NCBI GenBank assembly: GCA_015680685.1
Contig: MNCI01010799.1
Span: forward strand, 62,001-126,000
DNA: 64,000 nt
Reading direction: 5' to 3'
Source: Gnetum montanum
Lineage: Eukaryota; Streptophyta; Gnetopsida; Gnetales; Gnetaceae
The position numbers were made by a program, and so were the translations under genes. This document shows, piece after piece, positions 23,119 through 33,802 of this stretch. Numbering within the stretch: position 1 is the first letter of the stretch; each line of letters begins with the position of its first letter. The notes under the pieces are model-generated. The model was given only the letters and a program-made list of their open reading frames with translations, did not search any database and was not told the DNA's origin.

Positions 23119-24150
23119 TGATGAGTGGCAAGGTACCCCTACACTCAACCATATGAAATGAGCATAGCACATGCGATGTGGTCAAACTCCACAGACTAAA
23201 TGCCTAAACTCCCCATGGAACACTTGGGTTAATCATTCGTTGTCTTCCCAGACTTACTTGTTGTTGTCACGGGGTATGGTTAAGTAAGTCCGAGGTATAT
23301 GATTTTTTTGGTCTTTTCTAGTTTTATGTTTTCTATACTAAGAGCAAAGGGTTGAGAAAACTAACTAATTCTAACTAATGTCCTAAGTCTAAATTAACTA
23401 GCGTCAGCATCCATTCCCACTTACCGTACACACCCTGAACTATGCAACTATGGCTACCAAACGCTAATCGTTACTGGGATCACCACACGTAACACACGTG
23501 CTCGAAGTGATCGTACTGAGGCACCTAACTAGCCTAAGTTTGAAAAGCAGCCAATTCCTTGACTAGCTGTACACATCCGTACATGCTCGTAATCAAGTCA
23601 TACTCGTCCCATGTTGTAGGAGATAAAGGTGAGAGAATCTAATCGTGATGAGTAGCTGATTCCTTGGTTAGCTATACACATTCGTCAATGCTCGTAACCA
23701 AGTCGTACTCATGCCACACTAACAACAAGTAAGAAATAACATGAAATAAAACTTATCCATGTACTTCAAGGTTTATCCACAAAGCTCGTCTTTATTACCA
23801 TACACAACTTGCATTCAGGTACAAAGCTGCTCGAATAAAGAACCGTTCCCTTGGAGGATTCCTACTATGGGCACATGGAAAATATTCTATCTCTGGGGTG
23901 ATCAATCCACCAAGGCTTCGCTACTTCTAGCCTATCATTGGAAATGAGGGGAGTGCTGCCTCTTATTTATAGATTTGGTGGCAGACCGCGATATCGCATA
24001 CACGATATTGCATGGGATGCGATATCACAACGACTGTGATCTCGTGTACGCGATATCACGGCTGATGCGATATTGTGTCTCACCCTAGGCAATAATCTCC
24101 TTAAATAAATTTTTTCCCCAAGTGTTGATGCAACCAAAATTTATGCATCA
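23119..24150 (-). repeat. 5' LTR of the nested Athila-like element (LTR D)
   Basis: Plus strand TGATGAGTGGCAAGGTACCCC to TTTATGCATCA. TATA box on the minus strand at 23971-23964. Upstream of it (23985-24090) lies a dense cluster of CGATATCG, GATATCAC and GTGATATCG-type inverted repeats, the presumed U3 enhancer region. The outer end at 24150 is inferred from the TGATG...CATCA rule, since LTR C lacks this part. Confidence 0.85.
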
Positions 24151-25972
24151 ACAATCTTTAAATCTAATATTCTATAAACTAAGTTGGCCACAAGAGAGCT
24201 TGAAGTAGGATTTTCTAACGGCCGCGACACATTTTGGTTTTATACCTTGTTACTTTTATGACTTTTGTTTTGCACATTATTTGTTTTACATCTTTTTGTT
24301 TTCTATAATATTAATCTTTCAAAGTTTTTGTTTTGCAACATATTTAGTATGTTTTATCTTTCTTAAATATTTTACAATTTCTTATATACTTTTCTTTATT
24401 TGAATGTGATTTTCTTATGTTGTTTTTATAATAAGCATCTTATTGCCAACTGAGTATAATGTGATTTAATTGATGTGGGTATGTGCTATCTGATGATTTG
24501 ATTATTGGTGTCTAGATTCTAGCTATGAATTTTGTTACTGATAACTAGGATATGGTTACTTTTTGATGCAATAGGCAATGAGTCCACAACATCCACCCAT
24601 CCACAAACTCTATGGTTTTCCTTGTTCTATAAATGTGTAGGCCCTTTTTCATTAATAAAACTATAACAAATTTGTAACTTTGGTAGTTTCTAGATTTGGA
24701 AAGGATTCAAAGGTTTGAATAGGGTGTAACTTTAAGGAGATTCAGTATTCTTTGTGCCTTTCTACTTACCTAGATTCATGTGTGTTTTCATGGATTTCTT
24801 ATCATTCTGTGTCAACCAATAAAAGCAAGTTGAATAAGTCTTTACATGGTGTGGTTCTCATAAAAAAATAATAGAAATTCAAAGCACACCCCTTAGACAA
24901 AATAAATGGGCTATAAGCACTAGTTATGGAACTAGAAAGACATGTTACCTATGCCTTAAGATCCCCTCTAACTAAGGCCCTTCCTCACTTCCTACTTCTA
25001 TTTTCTTCTCTAATAAGGAATGATGGTTGTTCTAATGGAGCACTCTTGTGTTTTAGGGGGTTGGACTGGTCTTAAAATGGTGATGCAATATCACTGAACA
25101 TGGTTGGTTTTTATCTAAACTAAGCATGGATCTTATCAAGTCATTTAACCATAAAATTTACTAGGGACTTCATGTGACCTTAATTAGGAACTCCATTCCA
25201 CTCTCTCTTTCTTCCACCTATGCCTTTCATACCTCACCTCGCTGCTAGTTTCAAGTTCTTGTTTAATGTCCTAGTTTAAAGTGTCAAAATTCTTAGGTAG
25301 TTACTTCTAGGTTTTTGTGTTTAACTTTTCATAATCATTAATCATCCGTGGGGCCCACAAACTGCTTAATTTGAACTTATGAAAGAGAAATAAAAGGCCT
25401 ATGCCTATTTTGGGGAGGATCCACTTGCATATTTTTTGGTTGGATTAGTTAAGTTCTTTATCCTTAGACACTCTTATAATCAAATCCTTTTATTTACCTC
25501 ATCCATGACATCCAGTTGTGCACAACTTCACAACAGTTTTTAGTGAACTTTCCTTTTTTTATGAATTTTTACACCCTCTTCAAATATTTCCTTGTGTAGA
25601 AGTTTTTAGAATTTAATGGACTACTTATTCATGTTACCCTATTTGTCAGCCTTCTTGCTAACACTACTAATGGAATCAATCCACCATAATCAAAACCTAG
25701 CTAAATGTAACCACCGATGAGACAAGGTACTTCAAAGCTATATGTTATATATTGCACACTAATCTATGATTTTGTTGTGATTACAATGGGAAGCATGGAT
25801 TGGAAGCAAGACTATCTTAACCAAGGACGATGTGGTAGTATCACATGACGAGGATCATTCATGATCATTTGATCTTCTCTCTCATTCTTCAGCTACCAAG
25901 AGGAGTTGGATGTTAGTTTTGTCTAGGGTGTTCTCTTCTCTTATCATGAACATCCAATTTTGTAAAGGATTG
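24151..25972 (+). other. 3' noncoding region of the outer element, resumed
   Basis: Aligns, in the opposite orientation, with 14881-16790. Examples are gcaatgagtccacaac against gcaatgagaccaactc, and the shared caaagcacaccccttagac and actagttatggaac. It therefore belongs to the outer element. No gene is seen. It is cut at 25972 by the Tat/Ogre-type element and continues at 45470. Confidence 0.75.
25968..25972. repeat. Target site duplication GATTG, left copy
   Basis: GATTG directly before TGAAACACC at 25973, repeated at 45465-45469 after the 3' LTR end GTACA. Confidence 0.85.
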
Positions 25973-26194
25973 TGAAACACCACAAAATTCTGAGCTTAGT
26001 ACTTCTCCAACAAGAGTTGAGCTAAGTCATGACACTCCCCAGCATGACTGAAGCTTGAAGCCCCCACAGACAGCTTTAAGCAGAGTTGAACTCAACAAGA
26101 AATGGTTCCCTGGGACCCGCAAACGACCACGGCAACATCTGGCATCAAACATGGTGACTTCGGAGCTCAAGATACTGGGTTTTTACTAAGTATG

Positions 26195-26870
26195 CAGTAT
26201 CCAGCATATACGCCCAACGTATACTCCCAGCGTATACTCCCAGCGTATACGCCAAGCGTACACGCCTAGCATGCACGTCTCACATGTACACTCAGCACGT
26301 ACGACTGGCATGTACGCCCAGCATGCGGTCCCAAAGACGGCATGGAAATGGCACTTCAGAGCAAGATTTTGTATAAGGCATCAAATCACAGGAATGGAGC
26401 AATTATCAGGTGTCATCATGGGCTCCAGAAAGTCAAATTCTGGTCTCGACATCATACACTTTGGAGTTCATACGCTGAGCATGTACATCGTGTAGGCCCA
26501 GCGTGTACAAACAATGTGTAAACCCAACGTATACGCCTAGCATGTATATTCTGTATGCTCAGCGTGTATAAATAGCGTGTATGCCTAGCGTATACACCCA
26601 GCATGTACAATGTGTACGCCCAGTGTGTAGCACAATGTATACCAATCAAAGCTCTCCAGAACCATGTCAGATCAAGGCCAACCAAGCTGAACGTCCACAG
26701 GCAGCATTCTCATGACATCCAAATTCAAATCCAAGGGCCGAATGACTCCTCTTCTTTTAGTCAAGTCTGTACACCGAGTTCACATGCCCAACATGTATAC
26801 ACTGGCATACAGCACTATACGCTAGCGTACAGGAATATACACTGGCGTGCAACATGCTATACACTTGTAA
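26195..26870. repeat. Imperfect palindromic repeat clusters in the LTR U3
   Basis: About two dozen variants of GCGTATACGC, GCGTGTACGC and CAGCGTATAC separated by CCCA-type spacers, in three clusters. The same clusters lie at 44105-44210, 44358-44540 and 44670-44765 in the other LTR. The core is self-complementary, so each copy can pair with its neighbours. They lie upstream of the TATA box, where enhancer sites are expected. Confidence 0.75.
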
Positions 26871-26980
26871 AATTTCATTCTTTTGCACTCAGTCAATGCA
26901 CCACATGTCACCCGACCCAAGAGTCCAGCACTCCACAACCAATCATCCCCTCTTAGATCCGAGTCTAACGTCTAAACTTG

Positions 26981-26988
26981 TATAAAAA
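26981..26988 (+). promoter_or_regulatory. TATA box of LTR E
   Basis: TATAAAAA in acttgtataaaaatcc, with TATAAGAA at the same place (44880-44887) in LTR F. Confidence 0.65.
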
Positions 26989-27570
26989 TCCTAATTTTTC
27001 ACCAAATTGTGGTTGGCCATTTTGGGCAAACTAGAGACAAAAAAAAGGGGAACTAGAGACACTGAGAAACCAGAGCAAAAAAACCCTGTATGCTGGACCT
27101 CAACCCTGCACGCTGAGCATACAGCCTTCACGCTATACCTATAGTTCAAACCAGCACACCATCATCCCTCCGCATCCACCGGGGCTTTTTCGTCCGCCTT
27201 GTGTCAGATTCACAACTGCATTCGACTGGTGCATTGTAACTTTCCATTTCACAATAATATTGCCACATTTCTTTTGCTAAGATTTGTTAAATTTTTTGTT
27301 TATTATTGTATTCTTATTGTTTACGTTCCTATACGTTTACACTCCGTTTGACATTAGTTACGCCATTTACGTATAACCTAGCGTACAGAATAATGGTGTA
27401 TGTTTGGGGAAATCCTTGTTTGATCCACGTGCGAACCATTCAAGGTACTCTGCCTTCATTAATTCCAGATTACCCTCAAGCAAAGGTAGGGTCTTCTGTG
27501 CTTGTCCAGGGATCTCCTGGTTTCTGTTTCATTCCAATCGGAGACCGACGATTTCAGACAGTATAGAAAA

Positions 27571-27587
27571 TGGCACTAGAAGGATGG
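27571..27587 (+). other. Candidate primer-binding site of the Tat/Ogre-type element
   Basis: TGGCACTAGAAGGATGG begins five bases after LTR E. The TGG start is that of a tRNA 3' CCA complement, and the position is right. I do not assign the tRNA. Confidence 0.6.
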
Positions 27588-27699
27588 CCTAAAACTGTTT
27601 AAACTTACTTTAATCTCATACCCCGGTCTTCCCAGATTCACATCACACCGACATCAAAACTAGCTCTAAAATTCTCGGATATGTATCCCATTCTATAGA

Positions 27700-28990
27700 A
27701 TTCCCAGCGTCTACACGCTACTTAGTCTACGCTGCACGCTGTAGACCCTGTCTACACGCTGCTCGATCTACCTATACGTTGCATGCTGTAGACCTTGTCT
27801 ACACACTGCTCAGTCTACGCTGTACATTGTAGACCCTGTCTACATGCTGCTCAGTCTACCTGTACATTGTACACTTTGTCTACACACTATTTAGTCTACG
27901 CTGTATGTTGTACACTCTGTCTACACGTTGCTCAGCCTACTTGTACGCTGCATGCTGTAGACCCTGTTTATACGCTGCTCAGTCTACCTGTACGTTGTAA
28001 ATTGTACACTTTGTCTACACGCTACTCAGTCTATGCTATACACTGTATACCCTGTCTAAACGCTGCTTAGTCTACCTGTATGCTGCATGCTGTAGACCCT
28101 GTCTACACGCTGCTCAGTCTACGCCGTACGCTATAGACCCTGTCTACACGCTGCTCAGCCTACCTATATGTTGTACACTATATCTACATGTTGCTTAGTC
28201 GACGCTATATGCTGTAGACCCTGTCTACATGCTACTCAGTCTACTTGTATGCTGCATGCTATAGACCCTGTCTACATGCTGCTTAGTCGACGCCATACGC
28301 TGTAGACCCTGTCTACACACTGCTCAGCCTACTTGTATGTTGTACACTCTATCTACATGCTGCTCAGTCTATGCTGTACACTGTAGACCCTGTCTACACG
28401 CTGCTCAGTCTATGTCGTATGCTATAGACCGTGTCTACATGTGGCTCAGCCTACCTTTACACTGTACACTCTATCTACACACTGCTCAGTCTACGCTATA
28501 TGTTATAGACCCTGTCTACATGCTGCTCAACCTACCTGTACGCTGCACACTGTAGACCCTGTCTACATGCTACTCAGTTTACCTGTATGTTATACGATGT
28601 ACACTCTGTCTACATGCTACTCAGTCTACGTTGTATGTTGTACATCCTGTCTACACACTGCTCAGTCTACCTATACGCTGCACACTGTAGACCCTGTCTA
28701 CACGCTGCTCAGTCTACACCGTACACTGTAGACCTTGTCTACATGCTGCTCAGTTTACCTGTACACTGTACACTCTGTCTACATGTTGCTCAGCCTACCT
28801 GTACATTGTACACTATGTCTACACATTGCTCAGTCTACGCCGTATGCTATACACTCTGTCTACACACTACTCTGTCTACGCTGTAGACCCTGCCTGCACG
28901 CTGCTCAGTCTACGCGGTATGCTTTAGGTTGTCTCTGTACACTGGTCGCTGAAACCTATACACTGAGATCTAGTCTATACGCTATATGCT
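27700..28990 (+). repeat. Tandem repeat array in the 5' leader (41/47-bp units)
   Basis: About 28 degenerate copies of gaccctgtctacacgctg-ctcagtctac units, in 41-bp (…cgccgtacgctata) and 47-bp (…ctgtacgctgcatgctgta) versions. They lie between the primer site and gag. Open frames across it (for example 27795-28070 and 28441-28886) just repeat VDPVYMLLSLP-like text and are not genes. Tandem arrays in untranslated parts of Tat/Ogre elements are known seeds of satellite DNA. Confidence 0.88.
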
Positions 28991-29043
28991 ATGAACTTAG
29001 GTGTACGCTCTGATAAGTATACCAGTTTCATATCCCTTCCATC

Positions 29044-32000
29044 GTGTTATATTCACAACCACTCATCGTGAACATTACGAACCCCAACACTTCAACCAAG
29101 CCCATCACAGATATCATAGGCCCCATGGCTATTCAACAACCCATAGTACAACCCATGACAGGGCCTCACCAGTCTCTCAAATTGCAAGGGAGGAACCCAT
29201 CATTTAACATTATAACCCAGGAGCAATACAATTTCATATGCATAAAAATACAAGCTGGCCTAGCCGTGGATCAAACCGAAATGGAGGTTAAGAGACAATA
29301 CGAACTCTTTCATAGGGGAGGACATGAGTTCATTCCTTCACCGTATGATATCATCCCTCTCCCAGAGCACTACTCTGAGCTCATCTCACAGCTCCTCCTA
29401 CTAAGGAATCAATCTCTGGACCAGTCTGTGGCAAATCCTCAATTGGAAGAGGAGGATGAATTTGCAGCTCAGTCCGAGCATGAAGATTCGTACCATACCC
29501 TCAGCCCACAAACCTATGAAAATCCATTGTTCCAAGTCATCCAAGAATAGATACCTCAACAGGAACCATCCACGCTTATCCCTATCCCTCATGTAACCGA
29601 TATGCAACTCAACACACTTCCCCCCATTGCAATAGTATCCCCATTCTCGCAAATAAAACCTCCTCAAAATAACGTAGGAGTAACCTTCCCACCCAGAATG
29701 ATCGGGATGCTGCATGTGATACTGGCTTCTACATCCACTCATTATATACTATGGATCCAAACCCAAGGAACCCCTTTCACCACTGTAACTCAACAAGTTC
29801 AGAGTGTCCCAACACAAAGCGTGACAGGACAATGGGCTGTGATTGGTACTCAACTGCATCAACCCCCTCACCATAACATACTGCCTCATACAATTTTACC
29901 TGCTAACATCCCTCAAGTACAACCACAATAACAATAGCAACCCCTTACCTACAATGCACCGCCCCTAGTACCACCCACTACAAACATTCCGCAAGCACCG
30001 CCTCCAACCACACAACTTTCTTCCTTCCAACCCATTGTCCAACAATCTAACCTATATACTATACAACATCATCAATTTACTATCTTACCTAGTGTCCAAG
30101 ACTAGGCTGATGCCAAAAAGCTAATGCAGGAGCTAACTGACGAGGTCAAATGCCTCAAAATAGCCACTGCCGGAGAGCTTAAGGTAGTGGACTTCTATCA
30201 CAATGACCATATCAGCTGTTCAGTTTCGCCTCTAACACTACCTAAGGGTGTTTCCTTACCCACGTTGACTAAATACAATGGGGAGACAGACCCCAACACT
30301 CACCTTATAACATTTAGATTAGAATGCGTGCTATTTCAGGCATGGACACATGCCATTCTGCCAGTGTTCCCCATGTCCCTCATAGGAAGAGCACTTGATT
30401 GGTATCGAGCCTTGCCACCAAACTCAATATCTTCCATAGAAGATTTTTTACACCAATTCGTTACCAGGTTCAAGTATAACTTGAATATTGAAGCAACACT
30501 TGACAGCCTCATATAGGTCAAGCAAGCACCACTTGAACCTATCCAAAAATTCATTCAACGGTGGAGTGCTGCCCTCAATGAGCTCCATGAGCCAATCCCG
30601 GAGATGTATCTCCTCACCATCCTAAAAGGGACTGTCAATGATTTTGTCAAGTCAAAATTATATTATCTCAATGCATGCACTCTTAGTCAAGTGTTTGTAC
30701 AAATCAAGAACATAGAGGAGGGGCCCAAAATAGCCTTTAAAAACCAACATAATAAGAAAGACAAGGGAAAGGCTAAAACAACTATAGTGGTAGTAGTGGA
30801 AACATAACAAGCAAATGCAAGACAACAAGGCAAATCACCCACTGCCCCTACTAATTACACCAGACCCACTCCTGCGACTGCACCCGAATCGTCCACATCA
30901 CAAAATCCTACATCGGGTCATGCGAGAAACTTCGAGAGGAAGGACCCCTCTCAATATATTCCATTGCCCATGAAACCCTCGCAATTATTCAACCAACTCT
31001 TGAAGGCCAGACTGATGAAACATAAACAATTATCCCCTGTAGCAATCCAAAGACATGATCAGTTCTGTCAATTGGTTCAGAACCCAAGCTTGGCAACGCC
31101 AAATGAGCCCCTGGTTCCAAAGGGCTTTAGAATGGATCGTTTTTTGATTATCATCAACATAATGGGCATGGAATTGACTATTGTTTCACCTTAAAAAAAT
31201 ATATCCAACAAATGATCGACGGAGGCCAAATCACTTTTGATGAAGCCAACCCAGTCCAACCACAAAACCAGGCCATGGGCATATATAAAGATCCTCTAAA
31301 TACTAAAGAAGCACCATATGTGATTAACACCATCTACTTCGATAACGAACCAGAAACACCTACGATTAACACCATCCATTCCGATCATGACCAGCAAATG
31401 CCTAAGAGACCATTTGTAGTGCATATTTCCCCTACTGTACAAACACCTGTTCCTCAACTGTCATACTCCCCGCAAAAACCTTATGACATCTGAATACCCC
31501 CCGCTGTAGCAACTTCTATCATACCACCACATGAAAAACCATACGTGGTGCGTGTACTTCCTACCACTACTACCGCAAACACATAATTATCTCTTACCCG
31601 ACCTGCTTCCTATGTAGTCCAAGACTCACTTGCAGTTGCAACTATGGAGGTACAACCCCTAGCTAGACCAACTCCATATGTTGTTAGGATACCCGAACGC
31701 TCTGATGACCACCAATCTTCCATCCCGCAAACACAAAATAGACCAACCCCCTATGTTGTTAAGGTGCCTAGGCAACCTGACACTCAACCGCATTCAACCA
31801 TCCAACCGCAACCCCATCCTACTCCATACATTATATAGATTCCAAAGCAACCTGAGATTCTGAAACCAACTGTTCCCCCACGCCACACATGAGAACGCCT
31901 GGCAGACAAGCTTACATGGGAACGCTTGGAGAAGGACAGCCAATGACTAGCCTTAGGACCTCCCAAGCCTACCCCGCTAAGTGCAATACCCATGAAATCA

Positions 32001-32180
32001 CCTAACAATAAATCAAATACAGGCTATGAGGGTGAATCATTCAGAAAGCATGATACGCCTAGATCAACGATTGTGGATAAAAATGATAAATCAACTATGC
32101 ATAAGATAAAACTGTTGGGCCCAATGGACCAAATAAGTACCGACAGACACACGCCCAACAGTAAAGATTTAGCAATAGTT
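29044..32180 (+). pseudogene. gag of the Tat/Ogre-type element
   Basis: One frame from 29044 to about 31140 with about half a dozen stops, then a frame change near 31145 into the frame that leads to the protease. The N-terminal region (29044-30100) is Pro/Gln-rich and low complexity. The gag core is at about 30230-30750, with PTLTKYNGETDPNTHL, LIGRALDWYRALPP, FLHQFVTRFKYN and PLEPIQKFIQRW. A degenerate knuckle follows at about 31140-31190 (DYHQHNGHGIDYC), with its first Cys apparently lost. 31212-32180 is a Pro/Thr-rich linker with repeats of the type PTPYVV-vP. The core fits the Ty3 retrotransposon gag family. Confidence 0.85.
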
Positions 32181-32240
32181 CTAACATAGGTTACATAGGT
32201 GCTTAAATAGAAAAATACTTCATTAAGCTTATACGACCTA

Positions 32241-32903
32241 GTGTTAACTTCTCAAACCCATCGCGAATCCCTAGTACGCATGTTGACATCCATCCCAGTA
32301 AGCGAAGACTTACCTCCAAATGAACCTTCAATTCATGTGGTAATGTATTTGCCTCAAGGATCAACTCCTAAGTCATTAGGTTTCCACAATGACAACATCA
32401 AAATGGATGAGAAAACAGGAGAAGTAACAACCGCACCTATGTTCATCATGATACGAGTAAATCAATTCAAAATACATAGAGTGCATGTAGATGATGGAGC
32501 TGCTACAAACGTAATACCCTATCCCATCGTCGAACAATTAGGGCTTACGGAACTAATTAGACCAACCGCCACCACATGTTTGAAATCGTTCAATGGATCA
32601 CGCATAATAGTAAAAGGAACCGTGACTTTGGACTTTATAGCAGGGGATCAATTCCCCATATTTGCCGACTTTGTGGTCATTGACAAAATGCTAGGGTTCA
32701 ATTTAATATTGGGAAGGCCCTGGTTAACCCAACTAAAAGCAGTCTCTTCCCCCATACACCAAGAGATTCACCTACCTTACAAAGGTGGCGAAATCATTAT
32801 ACATGGGGAGGCTGCTACACCTACCATCTCATCACATATAGATGTGGACCAAGGCTCAGAGGTTAAGCTTGAAGAGCCTAGACAAGATGATACAAATGAA
32901 TAA
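32241..32903 (+). pseudogene. Protease of the Tat/Ogre-type element
   Basis: Aspartic protease domain, 221 codons clear of stops. The active site is VHVDDGAATNVIP at about 32482-32520 (DDGA in place of the usual D-T/S-G) and the flap/second motif is LGFNLILGRPWL at about 32690-32725. It shares the frame of the gag linker upstream and of the 32976-33209 segment downstream. The latter (VPWAELPFNMINEEDAEYRI) probably belongs to the protease-RT linker. A TAA at 32901 interrupts the link. A perfect donor-like CA-GTAAGC lies at 32920-32926. Confidence 0.85.
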
Positions 32904-32975
32904 CAGAGACGCACGCAACCAGTAAGCAAATATCTATTAAACACAAAGAAAAATTTACCCAACACAGAAATACTC

Positions 32976-33209
32976 ATGTCTAAAATTGTACATATACAAC
33001 CTCACCTAGAAACTACAACGAACGTAGAAACCACGGTACATGCAGAAACACCAGAAAGCACCAATGCGGGAACTGTTCCATCAGACGTCCCATGGGCTGA
33101 ATTACCATTCAACATGATCAATGAAGAAGACGCTGAATATAGAATCATACCCGTTAACGCTACTCTGAATGTTAAAATGAGGAAAATCAAAAGATTACTA
33201 ATACAATAA
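32976..33209 (+). pseudogene. Protease-RT linker remnant
   Basis: Seventy-seven codons in the same frame as the protease, Thr/Glu-rich, then WAELPFNMINEEDAEYRIIPVNA. It stops with TAA at 33207 and nothing after it looks coding on the plus strand until 39054. It would be the last coding piece before the putative intron. Confidence 0.55.
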
Positions 33210-33802
33210 ACGACATTCCAATCCAAAACAATGTTAAACTATCACATGTCCGCAACGACATAAAACTAGCCATGATCAAAAATGGTTGGTCTACCAAGAA
33301 ATCCACTAGCGTCACCTGAAACTTCTCTAGTTTACACATGGCCCAAAATGGCCTTAAACTAGTGCATGGGGCTTGAAATGGCCTTAAACTAAACCATTTG
33401 CTTACAATTTATTTTTTTCGCAAATTCAAGTTCATTGTTCAAATTTATGCTTATATTGTCGTGTTATCAATTACAGTTTTTCTTCACATTTTCTTTTTTA
33501 CAATTATCCTTCGATTATAATTACATTCCTACTTGCATTCCCACTCCTTGAATTACACTTAAACAACAAAACAAACCAAAACATTTTACATTGATGCATC
33601 GTGTTTACATTTAAACAACAAGAGCCAAAGAGAAAAATAAAAAAATAAAAAAAATACAGAAATATATATATATGTAGTCATATATAGTTAGACAAGTACA
33701 ACAGTTAACTGATTCCATTCACCAGTTCAATACAACTCAAGGCAAAACATTCAGTTTACGATTCATGTAAAATTATGAGCTAGGATAGTTTCAAAATCAA
33801 AA

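Larger units (their letters stand above)
13964..24150 (-). mobile_element. Nested Athila-like Ty3/gypsy element, minus strand
   Basis: 10,187 bp. LTRs lie at 13964-14866 (3') and 23119-24150 (5'). A tRNA-Asp-type primer site is at 23100-23117 and a polypurine tract at 14867-14880. gag (22976 to about 20680), protease and pol (to 16588) all run on the minus strand. It belongs to the same family as the outer element it interrupts. Removing it joins 13963 to 24151, and the downstream outer sequence then aligns with this element's own 3' noncoding region. No matching target duplication is visible (ATTAG before, ACAAT after). It is less decayed than its host: RT, RNase H and integrase share one frame broken mainly by single stops. 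Confidence 0.9.
25973..27565 (+). repeat. 5' LTR of the Tat/Ogre-type element (LTR E)
   Basis: Starts TGAAACACCACAAAATTC and ends ACAGTATA (family end ACA). U3 contains dense repeats of the type cgtatacgcccagcgtgtac at 26195-26330, 26465-26640 and 26765-26865. The TATA box TATAAAAA is at 26981-26988. Point differences from LTR F are frequent (roughly 15-20 in the first 200 bp by eye), so it is not recent. Confidence 0.92.

Noticed and set aside
26271-26956. Open frames in both LTRs of the 19.5-kb element (also 44104-44874)
   Set aside because: Produced by the GTATACGC repeat clusters; open on both strands and lacking domains.
27795-28886. Overlapping frames repeating VDPVYMLLSLP-like text
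   Set aside because: They are read-outs of the tandem array in the 5' leader; unit length changes move the frame and there is no start context.
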